Position numbers and translations under genes: made by a program
Notes under the pieces: model-generated
Seen by the model: the letters and a program-made list of their open reading frames with translations, nothing else
What the model was told of the DNA's origin: nothing
Databases searched by the model: none
Part shown: positions 53,328-62,109 of the stretch, piece after piece
How positions within the stretch are numbered: the first letter of the stretch is position 1
How the letters are laid out: every line of letters starts with the position of its first letter
Assembly (NCBI GenBank): GCA_900548725.1
Contig: URLV01000002.1
Span: 1-64,000 of the forward strand
From: an uncultured Mycoplasmatota bacterium
GTDB lineage: Bacteria > Bacillota_I > Bacilli_A > RF39 > UBA660
DNA: 64,000 nt
Direction of reading: 5' to 3'

Positions 53328-53679
53328 AATTACATTTTGTTAATGGACTCAAGAAACAATCTTTACATGATTGGAATGATGAAGCATCATCAGCGTATCC
53401 TCTAGCAAATGTTTCAAAAATATAGAATATTATACTAGGTATTAAGAATATAACAATACCAGCAACTACTCTCATAAGTAATCTCTTAGTTTGTTTCTTT
53501 ATCTCGTCATCCTTATCAGCAACAACTGCTTTACCAAAGTCAAATATACCTAATGCGACTATTAATATTGGAATAGCAATTTTAAATATTAAAATAATTC
53601 CTCCTATTAATTGAATTATATCTTTAGTACTATTACAAAAAGAACTAACGTCAAATGCACCTAAACTTAATAAATTCAT
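53326..53679 (-). CDS. VirB2-like two-helix protein (copy B)
   Basis: 117 residues without a clear signal peptide. Core KIAIPILIVALGIFDFGKAV and RLLMRVVAGIVIFLIPSIIF, followed by a Cys-rich end CKDCFLSPLTKC like that of the 55723 protein (CANCLLDPLNGQVC). Strong promoter upstream. Probably a pilin or channel subunit. Confidence 0.75.
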   Translation of the reverse strand: MNLLSLGAFDVSSFCNSTKDIIQLIGGIILIFKIAIPILIVALGIFDFGKAVVADKDDEIKKQTKRLLMRVVAGIVIFLIPSIIFYIFETFARGYADDASSFQSCKDCFLSPLTKCN

Positions 53680-53707
53680 AATATACCTCTTCTTTCTTTA
53701 TATCTCT

Positions 53708-53736
53708 ATTTTAAAAAATATCTTATCTAATGTCAA
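53708..53736 (-). promoter_or_regulatory. Promoter of VirB2-like copy B
   Basis: Minus strand TTGACA (53731-53736), 17-base spacer, TAAAAT (53708-53713), close to consensus. Confidence 0.8.
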
Positions 53737-53741
53737 TAAAT

Positions 53742-54776
53742 TTATCTAAATTTACTAAACAAACCATGTTTTTTTACTTCTTTATTACATTTTGTATATC
53801 CTAATTTAACTAATAATCTATCAACACTAATTACTCTATCTATATTATCTCTAAAGTTAGAAACAACACTAAATATCTTACATTTAGTTTCTACTTCAAA
53901 TTCACTTATATTACTATCATCCATATTTGTTCTATTAAGTACTATTTTACTACCACTTAATTCTTCAAATATTTTACCATTTCTTTTAAGTAATTTAGTT
54001 ATCTTAATGGTACCAGGTTCCATTAAATAAATTATATCATTACAAAATTCTTTCGAATCATATTCATTCAAATCAACTATAACAGCATCTACATCTTGAT
54101 GTTCTTTAATTTTTCTAAGTACATCATCCCTATTAGTACAAGAATAAATACTAGGAGTATTAAAGAATACAAAATCCTGTTTATTCATTTCTATCCCAAT
54201 GGCTTTATAATAAATATTTAATTGTTTAATCATCTGTACAACTAATGTAGTAGCTCCAGCATGCTCAGTTAAATTAACTACACCTATTATTTTTTTATTA
54301 CCATCATATTCTCCAGGCAATGTAAAATCTTCAAATGTAAATTCTTTATTTTCTTGATTTATACCTAATTCACTATCAATTTCTTTATTTATATCATAAT
54401 TACTTTTACTTATTTGTAAATTACTTACATCATTATAAGTTTTAGGATTATTAAATAATTCTAAAATTTCATTATAATTAATAGTAAAATTATATACTCC
54501 TAAAGTAACTAAATCACTTATATATTCCTTATTATTAGTACTTTCATTCAAATATAGTATTACTTTATTACCATCTATATTACTAAATAATCTCTTTAAG
54601 TTACTATAATCATGATAATCTTTTATACTAGTAACATCTAATATCATTTTATTAAAGAAAAAATTAGTAAACATACCTATTAATTCTTCAACACTATATA
54701 CACCTTCAACACTCTTTATTACATCAATAGTTAAATTATTTAATTCTTTTCTTTCATTACATACTATAACATTCAT
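53742..54776 (-). CDS. TadZ/CpaE-like protein with deviant P-loop
   Basis: 344 residues. N-terminal receiver-like part (NVIVCNERKELNNLTIDVIK to about 110), an acidic linker, then a MinD/ParA-like fold: IIGVVNLTEHAGATTLVVQM at the P-loop position (about 170) and DAVIVDLNEYDSKEF. The nucleotide-binding Lys is replaced (HAGATT instead of GGVGKTT), so ATP hydrolysis is doubtful. Such proteins place Tad pili at the cell pole. Its presence beside Flp/TadE-like genes in a type IV secretion locus is unusual. AGGAG start signal. Confidence 0.7.
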   Translation of the reverse strand: MNVIVCNERKELNNLTIDVIKSVEGVYSVEELIGMFTNFFFNKMILDVTSIKDYHDYSNLKRLFSNIDGNKVILYLNESTNNKEYISDLVTLGVYNFTINYNEILELFNNPKTYNDVSNLQISKSNYDINKEIDSELGINQENKEFTFEDFTLPGEYDGNKKIIGVVNLTEHAGATTLVVQMIKQLNIYYKAIGIEMNKQDFVFFNTPSIYSCTNRDDVLRKIKEHQDVDAVIVDLNEYDSKEFCNDIIYLMEPGTIKITKLLKRNGKIFEELSGSKIVLNRTNMDDSNISEFEVETKCKIFSVVSNFRDNIDRVISVDRLLVKLGYTKCNKEVKKHGLFSKFR

Positions 54777-54787
54777 AACTATATCTC

Positions 54788-55267
54788 CTAACTACAAGTT
54801 CTTGAAGCACTTTCATCTTTAGCATAATATATTGATTCTGTTTCACCTTTTATTTTAAATGTTGTTAAGTTACCAATAACAGGTAAATCTACCCTAAAAA
54901 ATACCATCACTCTATAATACGATTTATCTATATCAGTATTACTTCCAGTATTATCTTTAGCAACACAGTAATATCCTTTATTACTTCCAGTAACCTCATT
55001 TCCATTTAAATCATAAGGTATATAATCAACACCATCAACATTAGTACACTCACCAGTAACCAAATAACCAACATCATTTAAATATTTACCAATATTTTTT
55101 CTAGCATTACAATTATTACCTTCATATTTACTAATTAAATCTACTACGTTATTTTTTACATTAAACGCTTTACTATAATTTACGGAAATAGCCAAAAAAG
55201 AGGCAAAGAACACTATAAATGTTATTACCAACCCAAATAGCCAAGTTCCTCCAATTGCCTCTCTCAT
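54788..55267 (-). CDS. TadE-like minor pilin candidate
   Basis: 159 residues. Short polar start MREAIGGTWLFG, one hydrophobic helix (about 8-30), then AISVNYSKAFNVKNNVVDLI and an outside domain with four cysteines and FRVDLPVIGNLTTFKIKGET. The plan (short N-terminus, single helix, disulfide-type beta domain) is that of TadE/TadF pseudopilins; sequence identity to known ones is weak. Confidence 0.6.
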   Translation of the reverse strand: MREAIGGTWLFGLVITFIVFFASFLAISVNYSKAFNVKNNVVDLISKYEGNNCNARKNIGKYLNDVGYLVTGECTNVDGVDYIPYDLNGNEVTGSNKGYYCVAKDNTGSNTDIDKSYYRVMVFFRVDLPVIGNLTTFKIKGETESIYYAKDESASRTCS

Positions 55268-55284
55268 ATTTTATTACCTCACTT

Positions 55285-55575
55285 TTATCTAGAAAAAATT
55301 ATCATTCCACCAGTTGAAGTTCCAGTAGCTGTTTTATCCTTATCATCACAATATACCGTACCGGTTGTAGAACATGTATCATTTGTACAATATTCACACT
55401 TCATCTTTCCACTATTACCATCAGGAGAACAATTAAAAGCTTGCGCACAATTAGTACTAGCAGTAATCCCTCTTTTTATACTAGGCCAAATCAATGTTGT
55501 AAACAACACTCCTACTGCTGCTATTGCAACTACTGCTACTGCAGTCATACTTAATTCTCCACTTGCTTCTTTCAT
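55285..55575 (-). CDS. Flp-like pilin candidate
   Basis: 96 residues from MKEASGELSMTAVAVVAIAA: short start with a Glu near the hydrophobic segment, one long helix (about 9-30), then a Cys-rich outside part CAQAFNCSPDGNSG and CEYCTNDTCSTTG. Gly6-Glu7 next to the helix could be a prepilin peptidase site, with the enzyme at 17822 as candidate. ATG 55575 by AAAGGA ten bases upstream. Strong promoter of its own. Confidence 0.6.
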   Translation of the reverse strand: MKEASGELSMTAVAVVAIAAVGVLFTTLIWPSIKRGITASTNCAQAFNCSPDGNSGKMKCEYCTNDTCSTTGTVYCDDKDKTATGTSTGGMIIFSR

Positions 55576-55609
55576 ATATATCATATCCTTTCTTATTATA
55601 TCTATAAAA

Positions 55610-55637
55610 ATTATATCAAATATAATCAAGTTTGCAA
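55610..55637 (-). promoter_or_regulatory. Promoter of the Flp-like pilin gene
   Basis: Minus strand TTGCAA (55632-55637), 16-base spacer, extended -10 TGATATAAT (hexamer 55610-55615). Confidence 0.7.
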
Positions 55638-55691
55638 TATTTTAATGTAAAGTTTTTAAAAAAATATGTAAAATAATAAAATTAATGTTTT

Positions 55692-55714
55692 AAAAAAAGA
55701 GATATCTCTATCTC
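55692..55714 (-). terminator. Terminator after the VirB2-like fusion gene
   Basis: 6-bp stem GAGATA/TATCTC (55699-55704 with 55709-55714) and seven Ts on the minus strand. Confidence 0.65.
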
Positions 55715-55722
55715 ATTCATCA

Positions 55723-57006
55723 TTATCTAGAACCTCCACCAGTTCCACCACCAGAATAGCCACTACCTCCAGTTTCACTAGCAGATCCACCAGTTCCTTG
55801 TACTCTACCTGCAGTAGTTGTTGTGGTATTTCTATTTAAATATTCCTCATTCTCATTCACACTACAAACTTGTCCATTTAACGGATCTAATAAACAATTT
55901 GCACATATTTTATAATCTTCTTTTTCAGTAACTTCTTCTAAATTAGAACTTATCTTAAAGAACGCTCCAACAATTGTTGGTAAAAAGAATATTGTCAATC
56001 CCCCAACAATTCTCCAAACTAATATTCTAAGTTGTTTTCCTAAAGCTTTATCATCTTGTCCATAAACAGCTTTAAAAATATCAAAGGATCCCATAATAAT
56101 TATTATTAAAGGAATACAAATTTTAGCAATCATAAGTACATATCCAAATAATCTAAATACTTTTTTCACATCATCTTCCTGACAAGGCTTACTTGCAACA
56201 TTCTCTTTCTTATTTAAAACACAAGTAATTCCATCTTTAGAAACGTAACCTTCTGGACATTCTCCTGTTGTAGAATCAACTTTTTTACCATTACTATTAC
56301 TGTTATTAACTTTCTCTGCATATAGAGTATAAAGACTTCCATCCCTTTTAATATTAAAATAATTTTTACTAACATTACAATTAAAGAAGTCGTCAACATT
56401 ACTAGAATTAATAGTAAATGAAACTTTTTCAGACACACTAGATCTAATAATTTCAGTTGGAACAGTTAAAACATCTGTTCCACTAAATGCTAAATTATCA
56501 CCATACGTTTTACCATCATATGTTACCGTAAATTTTCTAATACCACTACCAGAAGTTATAAATTTAAAATAAATACTATATGTAGACTTTATTTCTAAAT
56601 CTAAATCATTCATATTTATATTATTATTATAATTCGTATTTTTATTTAAACTAAGTTCACAAATATTTTCTTTTGAATCTTTATCGTATCCATTAAGCTT
56701 TAAAACTTCAGAGGAAGTATCTATTTCATCAGTCGTATCACCCAATTTATGCAAAAATACACTACCTGATTTTCCTATAGATAAATATTCATAACATTTA
56801 TCAACATTTTTAAGATTTGACTTTTTATTATAACTTTTACCTTTATATTTCTTTACAGTAATTTTTTTTCCATCAGTTTCATACGATGCAGTAGTTTTAC
56901 CATCTTTTGATTTATATGAGCAAGTTTCTGCATAAACACTCTTATTTACAATAAAGAAACTAAACAAAGCAATAATAAATAGAAATATTTTTTTATTCAT
57001 ATTCAT
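55723..57006 (-). CDS. Secreted ectodomain fused to a VirB2-like module (copy C)
   Basis: 427 residues. Signal peptide (to VYA), an unknown beta-rich ectodomain with cysteines (about 25-260, e.g. FTVTYDGKTYGDNLAFSGTD), GECPEGYVSKDGITC, then the two-helix module KICIPLIIIIMGSFDIFKAV and RIVGGLTIFFLPTIVGAFFK. The C-terminus has CANCLLDPLNGQVC and a Gly/Ser-rich tail. The same module stands alone at 52902 and 53326. The fusion suggests a pilus-tip or channel component exposing a surface domain. ATG 57006 follows GGTGAT. Confidence 0.75.
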   Translation of the reverse strand: MNMNKKIFLFIIALFSFFIVNKSVYAETCSYKSKDGKTTASYETDGKKITVKKYKGKSYNKKSNLKNVDKCYEYLSIGKSGSVFLHKLGDTTDEIDTSSEVLKLNGYDKDSKENICELSLNKNTNYNNNINMNDLDLEIKSTYSIYFKFITSGSGIRKFTVTYDGKTYGDNLAFSGTDVLTVPTEIIRSSVSEKVSFTINSSNVDDFFNCNVSKNYFNIKRDGSLYTLYAEKVNNSNSNGKKVDSTTGECPEGYVSKDGITCVLNKKENVASKPCQEDDVKKVFRLFGYVLMIAKICIPLIIIIMGSFDIFKAVYGQDDKALGKQLRILVWRIVGGLTIFFLPTIVGAFFKISSNLEEVTEKEDYKICANCLLDPLNGQVCSVNENEEYLNRNTTTTTAGRVQGTGGSASETGGSGYSGGGTGGGSR

Positions 57007-58105
57007 ATTTATCACCACTCTTACTTAATACAAATTTTTTATATATATAATAAGCACCAGCTAATATAGATAATATTAAAACAATTATAAATAATATTTT
57101 TATAAAATTAGATTTTTTCTTAACTCTAATATTTATATTATATTTATTAACAGTAACTCCATCTTCTGCAGTAACACTTATAATAACTTTACTTCCATCT
57201 TTTAAATTATTATTTCCACTAACGTCTGTAATTTTAGCATTTTTATCTTCTGCTTCCATAGACATATCTAACTCATTAACGCCACTATCAATAATTAATG
57301 TATAATCAAATTTATTAGAATTAAATTCTATATCATAGTCATTTATAATTAGTGATTTTAATTTAGCATTACTTGATAATTTAGTTTCTTCAACTTTTTT
57401 TACAGTTATTTTATATTGATTAGTACTACCATCACTACCAGTAACAATTATACTAATTACACTTCCATTAACAATATTACTATTACCAGTTATATCGACT
57501 TTACTGTTACTATCAGCAGGAACTGCATTAACGTTTATAGAATTAACATTACTTTCTACTTCTATTTGATACTCATTTATATCACTATTAAATTCTATAT
57601 TTCCAATTGATAATGTTAATGAAGCTAATTTTGTATTAACAACAATTTGCGTTGTTGTAGTTTGAGTAGTAGTTGTTGTTGACTTAGTTGTATTATATCT
57701 TTTTCTAGTAGTTGTAGTATAAAAACTTTCTCCATTACTTTTTCTAGAACAATCATAATACATTAAAACTGAACAATATTTTACAATAGAATTATTCTTT
57801 TCCGAACTTGTACATGATAAATTATCACATCCATTTTTTTCCATTTTTACATAAGGATTAATATTTCCATTAGAACAAGTCACTCTATTATTATTATAAT
57901 ATTTAGTTTTACTATCTCTACATTTATATTCCATACAATGACCAAAATAAATATCTTTATTTATACTTATACTACTATCTTGATATTTGCTTGTACATTC
58001 ATTTAAATTGCCACCTGAATACACAGAACTACTTGCAGTTCTTGCATTTACAAATAGTGGTAAACTTACTAACATTATTACAAACAACAAAACTTTTTTA
58101 TACAT
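56993..58105 (-). CDS. Secreted protein with two cadherin-like beta-sandwich domains and C-terminal anchor
   Basis: 370 residues, signal peptide (to NARTAS). A Cys-rich N-terminal domain (CTSKYQDSS through CSVLMYYDCS, roughly ten cysteines) leads to a Thr-rich linker. Two cadherin-like (PF12733-type) repeats follow, each with 'L-x-S/I-x-G-x-I-x-F-x-x' openings: SLTLSIGNIEFNSDINEYQI and SLIINDYDIEFNSNKFDYTL. A membrane helix (about 335-360) and charged tail end it. Probably disulfide-stabilised surface adhesin or scaffold. Overlaps the next gene by 14 bases. Confidence 0.82.
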   Translation of the reverse strand: MYKKVLLFVIMLVSLPLFVNARTASSSVYSGGNLNECTSKYQDSSISINKDIYFGHCMEYKCRDSKTKYYNNNRVTCSNGNINPYVKMEKNGCDNLSCTSSEKNNSIVKYCSVLMYYDCSRKSNGESFYTTTTRKRYNTTKSTTTTTQTTTTQIVVNTKLASLTLSIGNIEFNSDINEYQIEVESNVNSINVNAVPADSNSKVDITGNSNIVNGSVISIIVTGSDGSTNQYKITVKKVEETKLSSNAKLKSLIINDYDIEFNSNKFDYTLIIDSGVNELDMSMEAEDKNAKITDVSGNNNLKDGSKVIISVTAEDGVTVNKYNINIRVKKKSNFIKILFIIVLILSILAGAYYIYKKFVLSKSGDKYEYE

Positions 58106-58117
58106 AATAACACTCCT

Positions 58118-58146
58118 TAAAAAAGAAGATAATACGATTATCTTCT
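58118..58146 (-). terminator. Terminator abutting the next ribosome binding site
   Basis: Perfect 9-bp stem AGAAGATAA/TTATCTTCT (58124-58132 with 58138-58146), then six Ts running directly into AAGGAG of the 58105 gene. There is little room for a new promoter after it, so it may act as an attenuator. Confidence 0.75.
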
Positions 58147-58199
58147 ACATTTATTAATCATATTCTATATAAATATGATATACCATTTTTATTATAAAA

Positions 58200-58847
58200 T
58201 CAAATGTTTTTAAACAAATTATATTTTTTTACACACATCATGAATATACCAGATATCAGTGCAACTAACCCTAATACAATGAAATATGCTGTAACACCAG
58301 TTTGTTCTTGATTTACAGTAGATGATGAATTGTAATTAGAATTAGTAGAAGGCGTAGTAGTTGTTGTACTTCCACTACCATTTCCATTATCAGTTAATTC
58401 AATATACGTTCCTTTAGATTCATTAGTACATACAACTTGATAATCTTCACTCCAATATCCATCTCCAGTATAATTTAATGATGAATTTTTAGTTTTATCA
58501 AATCTATCTTTTCCACTAGCAGCTAATTGATAAACTATATATTTTTCACCTGTAGAACAAGTGACACTTTTATTTAATGCATTTTTTAACGAATCATCAT
58601 TACTAGCAGCATATGTATTAGTACAACTACTACCAGTACATACCGCCTTACCATATAAGGTAACATTAGCACTACTATATGTTTCTGAAGAAGAAAGTGT
58701 AATTTTTTGCAAACCTTGATTATATTTAGACTTCAATTCTTCAAAATTACTTTGCGTACTATCAGCATTGGTTGCCGCAAATACATTAATTTGCAAACAA
58801 CTAATTACAATCACTAAAGTAAACAATTTAAAAATTATCTTTTTCAT
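58200..58847 (-). CDS. Secreted surface protein with TGV-type C-terminal anchor
   Basis: 215 residues from MKKIIFKLFTLVIVI (AGAGGTG upstream); signal peptide to FAAT. Short ectodomain with paired cysteines (CTGSSCTN, CSTG, CTNE) and a Ser/Thr/Asn-rich linker. The end QTGVTAYFIVLG, a membrane helix, and KKYNLFKNI, nearly the same cassette as in the 5094 protein. Cotranscribed with the large cadherin-like gene. Confidence 0.75.
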   Translation of the reverse strand: MKKIIFKLFTLVIVISCLQINVFAATNADSTQSNFEELKSKYNQGLQKITLSSSETYSSANVTLYGKAVCTGSSCTNTYAASNDDSLKNALNKSVTCSTGEKYIVYQLAASGKDRFDKTKNSSLNYTGDGYWSEDYQVVCTNESKGTYIELTDNGNGSGSTTTTTPSTNSNYNSSSTVNQEQTGVTAYFIVLGLVALISGIFMMCVKKYNLFKNI

Positions 58848-58861
58848 ATTTAACACCTCTA

Positions 58862-61800
58862 TTATTCTTCTAGATATTCTTTGTTCTTTCTTATATTTTT
58901 CTTTACTATTATTATGCAACTACTTATTAAAATTATAACACTACCTGCAATTATCGAAGCAATTTCAACAGATTTATTAAAAGCATCTTTTTTAATATCA
59001 ATAGAATAAGTTTCAAAAGTTCCATTTTCTGCAACAACCTTAACTCTAACTGTACTAAATCCAGTTAATTCATCATTACCTCTTATAAATACTTCTGCTC
59101 TATTATTAGCAGGAACAGCAGTTATAACTAAAGATTTTTCTTGTTTTATTTTAACAGTATAATCTTTTTTATCAGGACTAAATTTAATATCATATCCTAA
59201 AACTTTCATATCTTTTAAAGTACTATCATTAGATATATTTAATCCAAATTCTTTACGTATAATAGTTAATCTATAATACGCAACATCATCATTACTATTA
59301 ATTACTTTAATTTCTACAAAATTTTCTCCCACATCTAATCCCATACCAGTTGGAGAACCTATTTGATATTTACTATCATTTTTTCTCTTATAACTTACTA
59401 TTACTCTACTATTTGGATCATTTAAATTTAATTTTAAATCTATACTTTCCATAGAGTAATCAACACTGAAGCTATAATTAGAAACGTCAGATTCAAAAGG
59501 AACATTAACGCCAGGAATAACTAAATCAGATAATTGTAACGTAGAATCTTTTATAATATCAGTGCCTTTTTTCACAAATGTTATAACATAAGTACGAGTA
59601 CTTCCAGTCTGACTAATAACTTTTATAAGTTTTACAGTTGTATCTCCTTCAATCTTAACATCACCAGGTTCATATCCCTCAACATAATTAGCTTTATCAC
59701 TTGAAATATTAGATTTAACATTTACAACTGAAGTATTTTTTTGTATTTCAACTTTATAATCAGTTACATTAGAATTAAAATTCAAACTACCTTCACTAAC
59801 AGATAATTCACTAAGTGTATTATCACTGGTTCTATCATCTGTTCTTGTAACTAAAATAGTATAAGTTCTTATTTTTCCTTCTTTATTTTGAATTTTAATT
59901 AATATTGTATTAACTCCATATTTTAAATTTACTGTTCTAGGTTCATATCCTGTAACATAGTTAGAATCACTACTCGTTAAAGTTACATATACAGACACAG
60001 TAGGAGAATCAATTTCTAATTTATATTCCATATTAAATGGATTAAATGTATTAACAGCGACTTTAGAATCATTCATCAAATCATTTGATATCAATAAATA
60101 TTTATTAGATTTAATACTTTCTTCATAACTTAATGTACTTGCCAAAGATTGTATATTACCATTAGCATCATATAATTCAATTTTTTCTGCAGTAGTATTA
60201 GTATTAATATTATCCAAAACAGTCCCACTAACTCCATTACTAATATTTCCTTTAGAATCCATTACCCAAATATATTTAATTCCTGGTGTACTTGTAATAG
60301 TAAATGAATCCCCATTTACTTTTTGCCAACCACTCGAAGAAGAAGTTGGATCTAAATACTCCTCGCTAACGTAATATTTTGTTATTTTTCCTGCTTTTGA
60401 TAATGCTTTAACACTTATTACACCTTCACTACTATTACTCTGAATCACTCCTGGTGTAACTTCTAAAGTTGGTTTAGAATCATTCATTTTACAATTAACA
60501 TTATATTTTTTAGAACACTTATTTCCTACACATTTTTCATCTGTTATAGCATATACACTGCTTTTATCAAAAGTATAACCTTGATTACATTGATAATATT
60601 TTGCTATATTCTTTTTATTTATTTCTTCATTATCATTCTTATCGTAACATAAGCTATAAGTATCTTCTCCTTTATTTTTTGTACTTTTACTTATTTTACA
60701 AGTTTTAGAATCATCATTAGAACTTGAATCACAAGATTCTTTTGCTTTATCAGTAGTATCAAAAATATATTTTTTATTAATAGCTTTGTTAGAAACATCA
60801 ACTTTTTCACCATTATGTTTTAAAATTTGATTATAAACACAAGTATCTTCACTACATGTAGTAACATAAAGTGCTTCACCACAAGCATAGTCAGATCCAC
60901 TTGTACCAACATACATATATTTATTTTTTTGTTCTCCTGCACATGTAACATTAGCAGCAGATTGTTCCATAGTTATTTTATTTCTATATAATTTTCTAGT
61001 TTTTCCTTCTAAAATTCCATAACAATATTGCATGCCATCTTCGTTAATACAATAATCTACCCAAAATTTTGTTCCACATTCAATTTTGTTAGCACCTTCA
61101 GGTATAGAAACTTCTGCACCTTCTTGTAAGTATCTCCAACCACCTATCATCTCTTTATAACAAGCATAATACTTAGTATCTTCCTTTATTAAAACAGTTT
61201 CACTACTCTTTTCAACTGTTCTATACTTTGTTTCATCGTCTCCACCTTCACATACAGGTTCACCATTAGAAAAATCTTTAGTCCATCCCATTAATAATCC
61301 AGTATCATACTTTAATAATTTATTATCTGAAGGCAATATAGGAAACTTAGCTTTACCACCAGAATCAACAATAAATTGACAAACGCCATCAGAATGATAT
61401 GAAGTTCCATTATTACATTCTAATCCATAGCCGCCATATTCATAAAATAGTACACTATATTTTCCACTATTAGTAGTAGTTGTTGTTGTTGTTTTATTTC
61501 CGCAAAAATTATCCGCAGCACTTTGAGATTCCGCTAGTGCACTAGATTGAATTCTTACTCCAGAATCCTTAACATGACACCATTCTTCACTCCCATCATT
61601 ATTTGCTGTACAATAAGCAATTTCAAGTCCAATTCCACAATAATAACCTTTATTTTTTAAATCTTCATTTATATTCTTATTTTGTAAATATCTAGTACCA
61701 TTAATAATTTTAGAAACCTTCTCATTTTTACAAACCATCGTATCATAATTTGCAGTTATTTTATTTCTATAAACCCAGCCTGTTTGATTTACATCATTAA

Positions 61801-62014
61801 CTTTAGCATATTTACAAATTTCTGCATTTCCATTTTCTTTTACACAATCCTTTTCAATATTCTCAATATAAAGTTTAGAACCACAAACCAATATATTTGA
61901 ATCAGCAGACGCATCATCAGTAGCATATCTTACTTCACCAGCATATACGCTCAAGCCAAACACAAAAAAACAACATACAAATATTAAAATTCTAATAATA
62001 TTATTTTTCTTCAT
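58862..62014 (-). CDS. Giant secreted protein with Cys-rich N-terminus and cadherin-like repeats
   Basis: 1050 residues from MKKNNIIRILIFVCCFF; signal peptide to VYAG. The first about 500 residues hold many spaced cysteines (KYYQCNQGYTFDKSSVYAI, CVGNKCSKKYNVNC), a poly-Thr run (TTTTTTN), and a part resembling InlB-type sheets (LLMGWTKDFSNGEPVCEGG). From about 620 on come four cadherin-like beta-sandwich repeats, e.g. LSELSVSEGSLNFNSNVTDY and LKDMKVLGYDIKFSPDKKDY. It ends in a membrane helix (about 1025-1045). Likely an extracellular arm of the adjacent secretion system. Start codon moderately sure. Confidence 0.82.
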   Translation of the reverse strand: MKKNNIIRILIFVCCFFVFGLSVYAGEVRYATDDASADSNILVCGSKLYIENIEKDCVKENGNAEICKYAKVNDVNQTGWVYRNKITANYDTMVCKNEKVSKIINGTRYLQNKNINEDLKNKGYYCGIGLEIAYCTANNDGSEEWCHVKDSGVRIQSSALAESQSAADNFCGNKTTTTTTTNSGKYSVLFYEYGGYGLECNNGTSYHSDGVCQFIVDSGGKAKFPILPSDNKLLKYDTGLLMGWTKDFSNGEPVCEGGDDETKYRTVEKSSETVLIKEDTKYYACYKEMIGGWRYLQEGAEVSIPEGANKIECGTKFWVDYCINEDGMQYCYGILEGKTRKLYRNKITMEQSAANVTCAGEQKNKYMYVGTSGSDYACGEALYVTTCSEDTCVYNQILKHNGEKVDVSNKAINKKYIFDTTDKAKESCDSSSNDDSKTCKISKSTKNKGEDTYSLCYDKNDNEEINKKNIAKYYQCNQGYTFDKSSVYAITDEKCVGNKCSKKYNVNCKMNDSKPTLEVTPGVIQSNSSEGVISVKALSKAGKITKYYVSEEYLDPTSSSSGWQKVNGDSFTITSTPGIKYIWVMDSKGNISNGVSGTVLDNINTNTTAEKIELYDANGNIQSLASTLSYEESIKSNKYLLISNDLMNDSKVAVNTFNPFNMEYKLEIDSPTVSVYVTLTSSDSNYVTGYEPRTVNLKYGVNTILIKIQNKEGKIRTYTILVTRTDDRTSDNTLSELSVSEGSLNFNSNVTDYKVEIQKNTSVVNVKSNISSDKANYVEGYEPGDVKIEGDTTVKLIKVISQTGSTRTYVITFVKKGTDIIKDSTLQLSDLVIPGVNVPFESDVSNYSFSVDYSMESIDLKLNLNDPNSRVIVSYKRKNDSKYQIGSPTGMGLDVGENFVEIKVINSNDDVAYYRLTIIRKEFGLNISNDSTLKDMKVLGYDIKFSPDKKDYTVKIKQEKSLVITAVPANNRAEVFIRGNDELTGFSTVRVKVVAENGTFETYSIDIKKDAFNKSVEIASIIAGSVIILISSCIIIVKKNIRKNKEYLEE

Positions 62015-62078
62015 ACTATTTACCATCACTTTCATATTTTTATCTAATTTAATTATACAATAATCAAAAAAAATTGCA

Positions 62079-62109
62079 ACAAAAAAGTGATTAAATAAAT
62101 CTAATCACT
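62079..62109 (-). terminator. Terminator of the RNase J-like gene
   Basis: 8-bp stem AGTGATTA/TAATCACT (62102-62109 with 62086-62093), then six Ts on the minus strand; it overlaps the stop codon. Confidence 0.75.
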
